Part shown: positions 32,124 to 40,704 of the stretch, piece after piece
Numbering within the stretch: position 1 is the first letter of the stretch
How the letters are laid out: each line of letters begins with the position of its first letter
Assembly (NCBI RefSeq): GCF_044769865.1
Contig: NZ_JBIZWA010000001.1
Span: 496,001-560,000, forward strand
DNA length: 64,000 nucleotides
Reading direction: 5' to 3'
DNA from: Homoserinimonas sp044769865
Lineage (GTDB): Bacteria; Actinomycetota; Actinomycetes; Actinomycetales; Microbacteriaceae
Translations under genes and position numbers: made by a program
Notes under the pieces: generated by a model
What the model was told of the DNA's origin: nothing
Databases searched by the model: none
What the model saw: only the letters and a program-made list of their open reading frames with translations

Positions 32124-32960
32124 ATGTCGTATGTGAAACCCGCCGACCTCGTCACCACCATGATCGACGCCGGTGAGTCCAAGGTCCTCATGTCCACCCG
32201 CGACACCCTCGTGCGTGCCGCGATGGGCGGTGCGCTCCTCGCACTCGCCGCCGCCTTCGCCATCACGGTGACCGTGACGACCGGGATGCCGCTGGTGGGC
32301 GCCATCCTGTTCCCGATCGGCTTCATCATGCTCTACCTGCTCGGCTTCGACCTGCTGACAGGCGTCTTCGTGCTTGCGCCCCTCGCATGGCTCGCCAAGC
32401 GGCCGGGCATCACGATCGGCGGGGTGCTGCGCAACTGGGGGCTCGTCTTCGTCGGCAACTTCATCGGCGCCTTCACGGTCGCCGTACTCATGGCGATCGT
32501 TGTGACCTTCGGCTTCGCGACCGCCCCCAACGAGGTCGGTCAGCAGATCGGGCACATCGGCGAGGGCCGCACCGTTGGCTACGCCGAGCATGGCGCGTCG
32601 GGCATGCTCACCCTCTTCGTGCGCGGGGTGCTCTGCAACTGGATGGTCTCGGTCGGCGTCGCCGGTGCCATGATTGCGAAGGATGTCCCCGGCAAGGCGC
32701 TCGCGATGTGGATGCCCATCATGCTCTTCTTCTTCATGGGCTTCGAGCACTCGATCGTCAACATGTTCCTGTTCCCCTCCGGCCTGCTGCTCGGCGGCGA
32801 CTTCACGGTCATGGACTACCTGATCTGGAACGAGATCCCCACCGTGCTCGGCAACCTCGTCGGCGGCCTCACCTTCACGGCGATTCCGCTCTACGTGACC
32901 CACGCCCGCATGAAGGCGAAGCGCGAGGTGCCGCTGAGCACCCCGCGCATCCCCGCTTAG
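32124..32960 (+). CDS. Formate/nitrite transporter (FNT) family channel
   Basis: 278 residues from ATG 32124. Six membrane helices with FNT hallmarks: ESKVLMSTRDTLVRAAMGGALLALAAAF, LLGFDLLTGVFVLAPLAWL, NWGLVFVGNFIGAFTVAVLM, RGVLCNWMVSVGVAGAMIAKDVPGKALAMW and the signature MGFEHSIVNMFLFP. The pentameric channel passes formate, nitrite or related small anions. The loop containing the central His is not resolvable by eye, so FocA versus NirC type is open. A G-rich region and CGTGCCCC precede the start; the ribosome site is weak. Confidence 0.92.
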   Translation: MSYVKPADLVTTMIDAGESKVLMSTRDTLVRAAMGGALLALAAAFAITVTVTTGMPLVGAILFPIGFIMLYLLGFDLLTGVFVLAPLAWLAKRPGITIGGVLRNWGLVFVGNFIGAFTVAVLMAIVVTFGFATAPNEVGQQIGHIGEGRTVGYAEHGASGMLTLFVRGVLCNWMVSVGVAGAMIAKDVPGKALAMWMPIMLFFFMGFEHSIVNMFLFPSGLLLGGDFTVMDYLIWNEIPTVLGNLVGGLTFTAIPLYVTHARMKAKREVPLSTPRIPA

Positions 32961-33005
32961 CCCGGACACCGCGCGTGCGCCCCGGGAGTGCGAGAGACTG
33001 GCCTC

Positions 33006-34901
33006 ATGTCTCGCGCACTCCCGGCGCTCACGCGCTACCCCATCATCACCGCCACCGTCTCGGTCGGGGTCGTCGTGCTCGGGCTGGAGCTTGCGGGGCA
33101 GTCGCTCGTCGCACGCTGGGTGGCGACCATCTTCGTCGCCCTCATCATCGTCTGGACCGTGATCGGCATGGCGAGGGACATCATGCGCGGCCACTTCGGC
33201 CTCGACATCCTCGCCGTCATCGCGATGGGGGCGACACTTGCGGTGGGCGAGTACATCGCCTCGCTCATCATCGTGCTCATGCTCTCCGGCGGCGAGGCAC
33301 TCGAGGACTACGCGCAGCGGCGCGCCGCCCGCGAACTCACGGCCCTCCTCGACCGCTCACCGCAGGTCGCGCATGTGCTCCGCTCTCCCGGTGATGGGGC
33401 ATCCGAGCGGGTGCAGGATGTCGCAGCCGACGCCGTGCGCGTGGGCGACACCCTCCTCGTGCGCCCGTCAGAGGTCGTTCCCGTTGACGGCGAGCTGCTC
33501 ACAGAAGGAACCTTCGACGAGTCATCACTGACCGGCGAAAGCATGCCCGTCACCCGTGCCCCCGGCGAGGAAGTGCTCTCAGGATCAATCAACGGCGACA
33601 GGGTCGTGCGGATGCGCGCAGTACGCGTGAGCGCCGACAGCCAATACCAGCAGATCGTCACCCTCGTACAGGAGGCCCAGGCCTCACAAGCACCCGTCGT
33701 GCGGCTCGCCGATCGTTTCGCGATTCCCTTCACCGCCATCTCCCTCGCTATCGCCGGCACCGCCTGGGCCGTCTCGGGCGACCCCTCCCGGTTCGCCGAA
33801 GTGCTTGTGCTCGCGACCCCCTGCCCGCTCCTCATCGCCGCCCCCGTCGCCTTCCTCGGCGGGCTCTCGCGTGCCGCGAAGGCCGGCGTGATCGCCAAGG
33901 GCGGTGCCGTGATCGAGCAGCTCGCGCGCGTGCGCTCGGCCGCGTTCGACAAGACAGGAACGCTCACAATGGGGCGGCCGGACCTCGTGCGGGTCGAGGC
34001 GGTGGGGGTCGGCGCCGACGAGCTGCTGCAGTTCGCTGCATCCGCTGAACAGTATTCGAGCCATGTGCTGGCCGAGAGCATCCGTCGCGCCGCCACCGCC
34101 CGAGGCCTCGACCTGCTGCCCGCGAGCGAGGCGAGCGAAGTCGCCACGGCGGGAGTCCACGCCGTCATCGGAGGGCGAAAGGTCGTGGTCGGCAAGCCCG
34201 CGCACATTGCGGAGATCGCACCCGACGCGCGCACGATCAACCTCGAACCGGGGCAGGCCGCCGCCTACGTCGCAATCGACGGGCGCTACGCGGGTGCCCT
34301 CGTGCTCGCCGACGACATCCGGCCGGAATCCGCCGCCGTCGTCGACTGGCTCCGCGACACCGGGGTCGAGCATGTCGCCATGTTCACGGGCGACGCCCGC
34401 GTCACCGCCGAGAGCGTCGCCGCGCAGGCCGGAATCGCCCACGTGCACGCGGAACTGCTGCCCGGCGAGAAAGTCGCGCTCGCGGCGAAAACCCACCCGC
34501 GCCCCCTACTCATGGTGGGCGACGGGGTCAACGACGCGCCCGTGCTCGCCGCCGCCGACGTCGGCATCGCCATGGGCGCCCGTGGCGCGACGGCCGCCGG
34601 TGAAGCCGCCGACGCCGTGATCCTCACGGACTCGCTCACGGGAGTGGCCGAAGCCGTCTCCATCGGACGCCACACGCTGCGCGTCGCCTACGCGGCAATC
34701 TGGATCGGCATCGCCCTCAGCGTCGGGCTCATGCTCATCGCCACCACTGGGGCGATCCCGGCGGTCGCGGGGGCGCTCACGCAGGAACTCGTCGACCTCG
34801 CCACGATCCTCTACGCCCTGCGCGCCCTGACAGGACCCCGGCTGGCGCTTCGCACTTCGACGCCAGCCGGGACACTCACGTCAGCAGCGTCTCCCCGATG
34901 A
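33006..34901 (+). CDS. Heavy-metal-translocating P1B-type ATPase without N-terminal metal-binding domain
   Basis: 631 residues from ATG 33006. Motifs in order: FDESSLTGESMPVTR (actuator TGES), LVLATPCPLLIAAPVAF (the CPx transmembrane site, here CPL), FDKTGTLTMGRP (phosphorylated Asp), GVNDAPVLAAADVGIAMG (hinge). No HMA domain with CxxC precedes helix 1, so the protein begins directly with membrane helices. The P1B metal is not certain from the CPL site; zinc/cadmium/lead or cobalt are options, and the adjacent copper operon makes copper worth testing. The 3' end overlaps the DyP gene by 26 bases in convergent orientation. Confidence 0.88.
   Translation: MSRALPALTRYPIITATVSVGVVVLGLELAGQSLVARWVATIFVALIIVWTVIGMARDIMRGHFGLDILAVIAMGATLAVGEYIASLIIVLMLSGGEALEDYAQRRAARELTALLDRSPQVAHVLRSPGDGASERVQDVAADAVRVGDTLLVRPSEVVPVDGELLTEGTFDESSLTGESMPVTRAPGEEVLSGSINGDRVVRMRAVRVSADSQYQQIVTLVQEAQASQAPVVRLADRFAIPFTAISLAIAGTAWAVSGDPSRFAEVLVLATPCPLLIAAPVAFLGGLSRAAKAGVIAKGGAVIEQLARVRSAAFDKTGTLTMGRPDLVRVEAVGVGADELLQFAASAEQYSSHVLAESIRRAATARGLDLLPASEASEVATAGVHAVIGGRKVVVGKPAHIAEIAPDARTINLEPGQAAAYVAIDGRYAGALVLADDIRPESAAVVDWLRDTGVEHVAMFTGDARVTAESVAAQAGIAHVHAELLPGEKVALAAKTHPRPLLMVGDGVNDAPVLAAADVGIAMGARGATAAGEAADAVILTDSLTGVAEAVSIGRHTLRVAYAAIWIGIALSVGLMLIATTGAIPAVAGALTQELVDLATILYALRALTGPRLALRTSTPAGTLTSAASPR
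34837..34871. terminator. Terminator hairpin inside the end of the P-type ATPase gene
   Basis: CCCGGCTGGCG (34837-34847) pairs perfectly with CGCCAGCCGGG (34861-34871). It lies 5 bases beyond the DyP stop (- strand) and inside the last codons of the ATPase gene. It probably ends the copper operon transcript while also encoding the ATPase C-terminus. Confidence 0.65.
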
Positions 34902-36105
34902 ACCCGCCCTCCTCGCAACCGGGAGGCATCGCAAAGACCGCCGAACCGATCGGGGTCGTCCACTCGTTGAGCAGGTCGAGTTCGTCGAGACGGCGTTGAA
35001 TGGGCACGAACTGGGCCGCGACATCCGCCTGGAGTGAAACGAACAGCAGGCCGGAGTCGGAGACCTCCGCCCCCACAGGGGACTCGTCGTAGTTGTAGGC
35101 GCGGCGGAAGATCACCTCCTCGCCCCGCGACCGCCGCACGTGCGAGAACGCGGGGATCAGAGGGAACCCGACGGCGGACTTCGCCTCAAGGTCCGGTTCG
35201 TCGAACTCCGCTCGCGCTCCCTCCGAGCTGCTCGTGAGCGGGGCACCGTTCGACTGGAACCGCCCGAGCGCCTGGTCGCGGCCACTGCGGTCGAGGCGAT
35301 CCCAACCGTCCAGGTCCATGTGGATGCGCCGCAGGACCAAGCCGGTACCGCCCGCCATCCACCCCTCGTTCGACCACACGGCGCGCTCGAACTCGGGGGT
35401 TCCCGGCACGGGGTTGCTCGTGCCATCCACCTGTCCGAACAGGTTGCGCATAGTGGTGCCCGAGCGTTCCGAGCCGTGCGCTCGCCGGAATCCTCGCTGC
35501 GACCATCGCAGGCGGGCGAAGGAGCGAGCATCCTTGAGCAGCATCCGCACCGCGTGCGCCACCGTCACCTGGTCGTCGGCGGCCACCTGCAGCAGCAGGT
35601 CACCATCGCTGAACTCCGGGCGCAGCCGATCGATGCCGAAGGCGGGCAAGGGGGCGAGCCACTCTGGCGCCCGCCCACCCACGCGCGACACCAGGCCGGG
35701 CCCGAAACCGAACGTCACGGTGAGCCGGGCGGGTGTCACCGCCAGTTCCGGCTCCGTGTCGGCGAGGGGAGGCAGCCCCCGGGTCAGACGGGAGGCATCG
35801 TCGCTCAGGATACGCATGAGGCGCCGCAGCCCGTCTCGGTCCACCTCCGGCAGCAGGTCGAGGGCGATGAACACCGCATGCGCCTGCGGCTCCGTATCGA
35901 GCCCGACCTGGTGCACACCATGGAACGGGACCGTCTCCTCGCCATGCAGCGGCTGCGCCACCGGCGCATCCGCCGCCGGGCGCATCGCCCGATCGATCCC
36001 CATCGCCGCGACCGCCCCCACACCGGCGGCAGCACCCCCGAGGAGGAACTGCCGCCGGGTGGCGACAAGACGGCGGGCGCGGGCGGTTGCGTCACCCGCA
36101 GGCAT
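34876..36105 (-). CDS. Dyp-type heme peroxidase, Tat-exported (EfeB-like)
   Basis: 409 residues from ATG 36105 (TGATG overlap with the gene before). A Tat signal is visible (ATRRQFLLGGAAAGVGAVAAMG). DyP motifs: NLFGQVDGTSNP carries the GxxDG distal Asp, and IPAFSHVRRSRGEEVIFRRAYNYDE has the proximal His and the RR-x2-YNY signature. It folds in the cytoplasm with heme and is exported to the cell surface. DyP enzymes of this group act on dyes or on heme/iron uptake; here it closes a copper operon, so a link to copper or oxidative stress is likely. Confidence 0.9.
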   Translation of the reverse strand: MPAGDATARARRLVATRRQFLLGGAAAGVGAVAAMGIDRAMRPAADAPVAQPLHGEETVPFHGVHQVGLDTEPQAHAVFIALDLLPEVDRDGLRRLMRILSDDASRLTRGLPPLADTEPELAVTPARLTVTFGFGPGLVSRVGGRAPEWLAPLPAFGIDRLRPEFSDGDLLLQVAADDQVTVAHAVRMLLKDARSFARLRWSQRGFRRAHGSERSGTTMRNLFGQVDGTSNPVPGTPEFERAVWSNEGWMAGGTGLVLRRIHMDLDGWDRLDRSGRDQALGRFQSNGAPLTSSSEGARAEFDEPDLEAKSAVGFPLIPAFSHVRRSRGEEVIFRRAYNYDESPVGAEVSDSGLLFVSLQADVAAQFVPIQRRLDELDLLNEWTTPIGSAVFAMPPGCEEGGFIGETLLT

Positions 36106-36668
36106 CAGTGGCCGCCGGAGTGTTCGGCCTCACCCTCGTAGTTCTCGTTCGCGCCCGCGAAGTCCTTCACGGGTGCCGAGAACTCGAGCATGGACCCATC
36201 GGAGAAGCGCAACTCGACGCTGATCTCCTCACCCGGCGAGAGAGGGCCCGTCAGGCCCATGAGCATGAGGTGGTCCCCGCCCGGTTCGAGCACACGCTGG
36301 CCATTCGCGGCGATCGTGAAACCGCCGGAAACCTCGCGCATCGTCATGGTGCCGGACGCGTCCGCCACCGTCTCGTGCAGTTCGGTCGCCGACGCCGCAT
36401 CCGTCGTCGCGGACACGACCGTCGCCTCTGCGTCGCCGCCATTGCCGAGCACCACGAAAAGGCCCGTCATGCCGGCGTCGCCCGCCTTCACCCACGCGTC
36501 GGAGACCGTGACCACCTCGGCGGAGGAGGAAGCGGATGTCGCAGCATCCGTCGCGTCCTGCACGGCACAGCCCGCCAGCATGGCGAGCAGGCCGAAGGGC
36601 ACGAGGGCAGCACTCATCCGGCGCCTCCGCACTGTCGTGCTGCGGGGCGCCATCGTTGCGGCGGTCAC
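36105..36668 (-). CDS. PCu(A)C-type periplasmic copper chaperone (lipoprotein)
   Basis: 187 residues from ATG 36668 (ATGA overlap with the copC-like stop). The lipobox LLAMLAGC at about residues 27-34 anchors it outside the membrane. The PCu(A)C domain follows: VSDAWVKAGDAGMTGLFVVLGNGGD, ATELHETV..GTMTMREV..., then LEPGGDHLMLMGLTGPLSPGEEISV, which gives the H-x(n)-M-x-M and H-x-M copper ligands. The C-terminus ends EAEHSGGH. The protein hands Cu(I) to cytochrome oxidase or other targets. The neighbours are CopC and DyP. Confidence 0.9.
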   Translation of the reverse strand: MTAATMAPRSTTVRRRRMSAALVPFGLLAMLAGCAVQDATDAATSASSSAEVVTVSDAWVKAGDAGMTGLFVVLGNGGDAEATVVSATTDAASATELHETVADASGTMTMREVSGGFTIAANGQRVLEPGGDHLMLMGLTGPLSPGEEISVELRFSDGSMLEFSAPVKDFAGANENYEGEAEHSGGH

Positions 36669-37294
36669 CGTGCGCTCGTCTCCGAGTCGCGGCGACCGCG
36701 CCGACGGACTACGACAACCACGACAGCGATGACGGCCGCCGCGATCACGACGATCGCTGCGATGACGCCGACGCTGAACCCATCACCCTCGTCGCTCGCT
36801 TCGCTGTCGACCACCGCATCGTCTGATGTCGCCTCGGGGGTCTGCTCGGGCTCCTCCGTCTCCTCAGGCGCCTGTGGTTCCTCCGAAGGCTCTGCGGGGG
36901 CATCCACCGTGAACGGCACGACACCAGAGATCGGGTGGCCGTCCTCTGAGACAACCTGCCAGCTCGCCTCGTAGGCACCACCGGGCATCCCGTCTGCGAG
37001 CGGCACCGTCACCCGGCTGCCCTCAACGACCGGGGCGGAATCGACCCAGTCGCGACCCTCGGCATCGGCCACAACGACGAGCGTCGACGAATCACCCAGG
37101 GTCATCAGTGCGCCAGAGAACTCGAGCACAAGCTGCTCGGGAGCCGACTCGAGCACCGCGCCCGAGGCCGGGTCACTGCCGACGAGCGAATCATGGGCAG
37201 CCGCGGGAAGCGCGGGCACGGCGACGGCACCCAGGGCGAGCGCCGCCCCGGCGGCGAGCGCACCCAGGCGCGAAATGAATGTGGAACGGGACAT
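36665..37294 (-). CDS. copC: CopC-domain copper-resistance protein with membrane anchor
   Basis: 209 residues from ATG 37294. A Sec signal ends at PAAAHDSLVG, leaving His as the first mature residue, the N-terminal copper ligand of CopC. The beta-sandwich continues SDPASGAVLESAPEQLVLEFSGAL and ends in VSEDGHPISGVVPFTV, which holds the second His/Asp site. A Glu/Pro-rich spacer (about residues 125-165) and a C-terminal helix (VGVIAAIVVIAAAVIAVVVVVV) then tether it to the membrane. No CopD domain is fused. ATGA overlap with the PCu(A)C gene shows coupled synthesis. Confidence 0.9.
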   Translation of the reverse strand: MSRSTFISRLGALAAGAALALGAVAVPALPAAAHDSLVGSDPASGAVLESAPEQLVLEFSGALMTLGDSSTLVVVADAEGRDWVDSAPVVEGSRVTVPLADGMPGGAYEASWQVVSEDGHPISGVVPFTVDAPAEPSEEPQAPEETEEPEQTPEATSDDAVVDSEASDEGDGFSVGVIAAIVVIAAAVIAVVVVVVRRRGRRDSETSAR

Positions 37295-37352
37295 GTGTGA
37301 AACCTTTCTCTCGACGCCACAGGAGGGCGTCACTCGCGTTCTTGTGGGAAAT

Positions 37353-37973
37353 TCAGAAGGCGAGTGCGAGAGGAGGGCCGCGGCGCGGATGCGACGCGCG
37401 GGCGAGACACGACGAGAGCGACAGGCCAGAGAACTGTGGCAGGGGCATCCGCTCTGCGGCCACTCCCACCGGTTCGAGGTGCGCGGGCATGACCCGCGCG
37501 GCAACCCAGGCGACGGCACAGCCGGCGATGCGACGGATGCGCGCCAGCGCGGACTCCCCGCGGTGCACGGCGACGATCGTCACGGCAGCGGCGATGCCGT
37601 GCCACAGCCACATCACGCCCGAGTCATAGGACGCAGCGCCGACGCTCGACTCCGCGGCAACCATGACGAGGCCGTGCGAGCCGTGCCCCGCAGTCGAGGA
37701 CACGAGCGCGGTCGAGCCTCCCGAAGCGCCGATGACGAACAGCGTGTGGAAGAAGAATTGACTCACGCCCACCGATACGGCGAGCCGACCGAGTGAGAGA
37801 CTCCAGCGCGCGAGGGCGATACACACAGGGAGCGAGAGCATCCACGGAGTGAGGATTCCGAGCCAGCCGGGAACCTCGCCCCCGCCGAGCACGTGCGAAA
37901 GCAGGGCAATGAAGGTCGCCACCGTGGCGGCGGCGACCCCGCGCACCGCATGCCGCTGGCGAGACGACTCCAT
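37353..37973 (-). CDS. Polytopic membrane protein of the copper operon
   Basis: 206 residues from ATG 37973. About five membrane helices are visible (FIALLSHVLGGGEVPGWLGI, WMLSLPVCIALARWSL, VSVGVSQFFFHTLFVIG, GVMWLWHGIAAAVTIVAVH). His/Met-bearing membrane segments (FFFHTLFV, VMWLWHGIAA) and a His/Met/Cys-bearing C-terminal tail fit a copper-related role. It precedes the copC-like gene by 58 bases on the same strand. I do not recognise a named family; actinobacterial CopC operons often carry such a protein. Confidence 0.75.
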   Translation of the reverse strand: MESSRQRHAVRGVAAATVATFIALLSHVLGGGEVPGWLGILTPWMLSLPVCIALARWSLSLGRLAVSVGVSQFFFHTLFVIGASGGSTALVSSTAGHGSHGLVMVAAESSVGAASYDSGVMWLWHGIAAAVTIVAVHRGESALARIRRIAGCAVAWVAARVMPAHLEPVGVAAERMPLPQFSGLSLSSCLARASHPRRGPPLALAF

Positions 37974-38019
37974 ACGTCCATTGTCCCACCGCGTCGATGG
38001 GTGCCCACACACGACGAAA

Positions 38020-38039
38020 GCCCCGCCGATCGGCGGGGC
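38020..38039 (-). terminator. Terminator of the tRNA-Ala gene
   Basis: A fully self-complementary 20-base stretch, core CCCCGCCGATCGGCGGGG, followed on the - strand by TTTCG. It lies 7 bases beyond the tRNA 3' end and just upstream of the copper operon. Confidence 0.8.
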
Positions 38040-38046
38040 CTTCTGC

Positions 38047-38122
38047 TGGTGGACCCTAGGAGATTCGAACTCCTGACCTCCTCGATGCGAACGAGGCGCG
38101 CTACCAACTGCGCCAAGGGCCC
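38047..38122 (-). tRNA. tRNA-Ala (anticodon CGC)
   Basis: 76 bases on the - strand. The acceptor stem GGGCCCT pairs with AGGGTCC (one G-T), the anticodon stem CCTCG/CGAGG encloses TTCGCAT with anticodon CGC (decodes GCG), the T loop reads GTTCGAATC, and the 3' CCA is encoded. The discriminator base is A. Confidence 0.95.
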
Positions 38123-38174
38123 TCAAGCGGTATCTACGATAACACCATCGCGGAGGCGGACCGCACGGGATTCG

Positions 38175-39188
38175 TCAGACCGCGCGACGGCGGCGCAGCG
38201 CCTCGTTGATGTCGGCCGGCGCGAGGTCGAGGTCGTCGATGACACCCATGCTCGCGAAGCGGCTCGGTGCCTTCTCGGCGGGAGCGGGAGAAGCGGATGC
38301 CGCGGGCACGCCCTGAGCGGCCGCCGGCGCCTGCTCCGCCTGGCTCGCGCGCAGGGCCTGCTCGGCGCGAGCGGACGCCTCCTTCAGCTCCGCGGCGTGA
38401 TCGCGAGACGGCACGGTGGCGTCGGCTTGCTCGACGGCGACCGGCCGGGCGAGGCGGGCCGCGGCATCCGCGAAGCTGACATGCGGCACGGCGGGGGCCT
38501 CCGGCCGTGAGAGGTAGAGCGGCTTGGGGATGGGGTTCGGCGTCCAGCCCGGCTTGGCCTCGGCATTCGCGGAGGGCTTCTCCCAGAGGTCCTGCACGGG
38601 GGTCGAAACCTTGGGCGCCTGCTGCACGACGTCAGCGAGCTGCCTGCGCGCCTTCGACACGGCAGCAAGCTGGCCGAGCAGCACGGTGGCACCCGCGGCG
38701 ACGACGACGGATGCCACGAGGAGCACGGCACCCATCCCTGACACCGCCTGCACGCCTCCAGCGATGATGCCGACGATCGACGCGGCGAGCACGAGCGTCG
38801 AGATCAGGCGCGAACGACGAAGTCGGCGGGAAGCGAGCGAGGTACGGGCGACATCCGCCGCGATCGCGGGCTGGGTCTCGGCAAGTCGGTGGGCGGCGGC
38901 GCGCGCGTCGGCGGCCCGTTGGGCCCGCTCGATGGCACGGGTGCGCTGCATTTCGCGGTGCATGACCTTCTCCTGTTCGGCGACGCTGCGCGCCGAGTTC
39001 TCGACCCGCACCTGCTCAGGCATCTCAGCTGTCTCGGCGAGGATGCGGAGCGTCTGCTGCAGTCGCACGGTGTTGCGTTCGGTCGAGAGGTACTCGCGGC
39101 GACGGAACCACGTCGGCACCAGATAGGCGAGCCAGAGCACCGCGGCGAGCGCGATGACCACGCTCGAACTGAGCCCCTCGAATCCCAT
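38175..39188 (-). CDS. Conserved actinobacterial membrane protein, GlpR/Rv0996-like by position and topology
   Basis: 337 residues from ATG 39188. One helix at residues 8-27 (SSVVIALAAVLWLAYLVPTWF), a charged region to about 125 (EVRVENSARSVAEQEKVMHREMQRTRAIERAQRAA), two helices at about 128-175, and a long Pro/Ala-rich tail. In mycobacteria and corynebacteria a gene of this size and topology lies next to rimJ, moeA/glp and galU; in Corynebacterium the equivalent GlpR is the membrane receptor of the divisome protein Glp. Position and topology fit; sequence identity could not be tested. Here the glp partner is missing. Confidence 0.65.
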   Translation of the reverse strand: MGFEGLSSSVVIALAAVLWLAYLVPTWFRRREYLSTERNTVRLQQTLRILAETAEMPEQVRVENSARSVAEQEKVMHREMQRTRAIERAQRAADARAAAHRLAETQPAIAADVARTSLASRRLRRSRLISTLVLAASIVGIIAGGVQAVSGMGAVLLVASVVVAAGATVLLGQLAAVSKARRQLADVVQQAPKVSTPVQDLWEKPSANAEAKPGWTPNPIPKPLYLSRPEAPAVPHVSFADAAARLARPVAVEQADATVPSRDHAAELKEASARAEQALRASQAEQAPAAAQGVPAASASPAPAEKAPSRFASMGVIDDLDLAPADINEALRRRRAV

Positions 39189-39297
39189 GCCCCCAACGGT
39201 ACGAGTGGGGCGGCATAACGGGCGTCAGGTCATGGGGTGTGTCTGCTGTGAAATCACCCCGCGGACCTCTCGCTCTGCCCCAGATCGCGGGGGTGTC

Positions 39298-39315
39298 GCT
39301 CCGGTATACCGGAGC
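39298..39315. promoter_or_regulatory. Perfect 18-base palindrome upstream of the 39356 gene
   Basis: GCTCCGGTATACCGGAGC is fully self-complementary. TAGCAT (39318-39323) follows it as a possible -10. It is 41 bases before GTG 39356 and 109 bases before the divergent gene at 39188, so it could control either. Confidence 0.5.
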
Positions 39316-39355
39316 AATAGCATGAGGCGCCCTATCACCAACCCGAGGAATTATC

Positions 39356-40057
39356 GTGCACGCAGACTCCCCCACCGCCGCATCCGCCCAGCGCCCCCGC
39401 CGCCTCTCCGACCTGTTCGGCAACATGGAGCTGATCATCGTCGTGCTCCTCGGCCTCGTCTCGACCTTCACCGCCTACGCCTCGTTCCAGGCGGCCCTCT
39501 ACGACAGCCAGATGGCGGGCGCCTACACGAAGGGCCAGACCGCAAGCACCGAGGCAGAATCGCTCTACCTCGAAGCCAACCAGCAGTACGTGCAAGACGT
39601 GCAGCTCTGGGCCACGCTCACGCAGCTCAGCATCGACTCCGAGTCGAGCGACGCCGCCCTCGCCGAGTCGGCACAGTCGAAGTTCGACACCATGTACTTC
39701 CAGTCGGTCAGCGAGGAGCTCGACGCCGCCATCACGTGGGCCGGCGAGGAGAACGACGCCGACCCCGAGCTCTACACGAGCCCCTTCGACCACGAGCCCT
39801 ACGTGGAAACCCTCTTCAGCCCATACCAGGAGGCCGCGGAACTCGCCGCCACCACGATCGCCAAGGGCGACGAGGCCAACAGCCTGAGTGACCGCCTCAC
39901 CCTCAACACGGTGCTCATGGCGATCTCGCTGTTCCTGCTCGGTGTCGGCGCCGTCGTCAAGAGCCGGCGATCGCAGATCATCCTGACCGTGATCGCGACC
40001 GGCGTGTTCGTCGTCGCCGCCGGCCTCACGCTCGCGATCCCGTTCGTGGGACTCTAG
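39356..40057 (+). CDS. Hypothetical membrane protein with three helices and an extracytoplasmic helical domain
   Basis: 233 residues from GTG 39356, preceded by GAGGA. One helix near residues 23-45 (MELIIVVLLGLVSTFTAYASFQAAL), then about 120 polar helical residues (KGQTASTEAESLYLEANQQYVQDVQLWATLTQ), then two helices at about 183-230 (LNTVLMAISLFLLGVGAVV, IILTVIATGVFVVAAGLTLAIPFVG). The design resembles DUF4337-like proteins. Role unknown. It is inserted between the glpR-like gene and rimJ and runs opposite to both; its stop overlaps that of rimJ by four bases. Confidence 0.75.
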   Translation: MHADSPTAASAQRPRRLSDLFGNMELIIVVLLGLVSTFTAYASFQAALYDSQMAGAYTKGQTASTEAESLYLEANQQYVQDVQLWATLTQLSIDSESSDAALAESAQSKFDTMYFQSVSEELDAAITWAGEENDADPELYTSPFDHEPYVETLFSPYQEAAELAATTIAKGDEANSLSDRLTLNTVLMAISLFLLGVGAVVKSRRSQIILTVIATGVFVVAAGLTLAIPFVGL

Positions 40058-40701
40058 GAGCGCTTCACACCGGCTGCCCGCCAGTCCGCCTCGGGAATCT
40101 CGGCGTTCAGGGCGGGCACCCGGTCGTCGAGCCATCGGCGCAGCACTCCCTGCCGCACCTCCTCCACGACGAGCGCGAAGCAGAAGTGGTCGCGCCAGTC
40201 GCCATCGATATGGATATAGCGGCGCCGCAGCCCCTCGTAGCGGAACCCCAGCTTCTCCACGACCCGCAGCGACGCTGAGTTCTCCGGCCGGATGCAGATC
40301 TCCATGCGGTGCAGGCCGAGGGTGAAGAAGCAGTGGTCGGTCGCAAGGGCGACCGCGGTCGGCGTCGCGCCACGGCCCGCGAAGCGTTCAGACACCCAGT
40401 AGCCGAGCGTCGCCGAGGCGAGTGACCCGAAGGTGATGCCCGAGACATTCAGCTGCCCCGCGAACTCCCCGTCGACCTCGATCGCGAAGGGGATGCCCTG
40501 GCCGGCGCGCGCATGGGCCAGGAGGTTGCGGATGCTGTACTTGACGTCGAACTCGGTGGGCCCGTAGGGGCTCGTCGCCTCCCAGCGGCTCAACCACGAA
40601 CGGTTGTCGAGCAGCTCACGTTCCAAGGCGCGCGCATCGCGCACGCGAATCGGTCGGATCGTCACCGCGCCCTCCGAGAGGGTCGGCAGGGGGGCAGCCA
40701 C
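40054..40701 (-). CDS. rimJ: GNAT-family N-acetyltransferase, RimJ/RimL-like
   Basis: 215 residues from GTG 40701, three bases after the galU stop. The fold is complete: VTIRPIRVRDARALERELLDNRSWLSRWEATSP, ATLGYWVSERFAGRGATPTAVALATDHCFFTLGLHRMEI (acetyl-CoA binding R-x2-G-x-A-type loop) and NSASLRVVEKLGFRYEGLRRRYIHIDGDWRDHFCFAL. The RimJ group acetylates the N-terminus of ribosomal protein S5 in E. coli; other members act on other substrates. The gene order galU-rimJ without moeA between them is unusual for the lineage. Confidence 0.88.
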   Translation of the reverse strand: MAAPLPTLSEGAVTIRPIRVRDARALERELLDNRSWLSRWEATSPYGPTEFDVKYSIRNLLAHARAGQGIPFAIEVDGEFAGQLNVSGITFGSLASATLGYWVSERFAGRGATPTAVALATDHCFFTLGLHRMEICIRPENSASLRVVEKLGFRYEGLRRRYIHIDGDWRDHFCFALVVEEVRQGVLRRWLDDRVPALNAEIPEADWRAAGVKRS

Positions 40702-40704
40702 GGC

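Noticed and set aside
36105..37973. Fusion of CopC with CopD
   Set aside because: The CopC-like protein has a single C-terminal anchor only, and the 206-residue membrane protein does not show the CopD pattern by eye.
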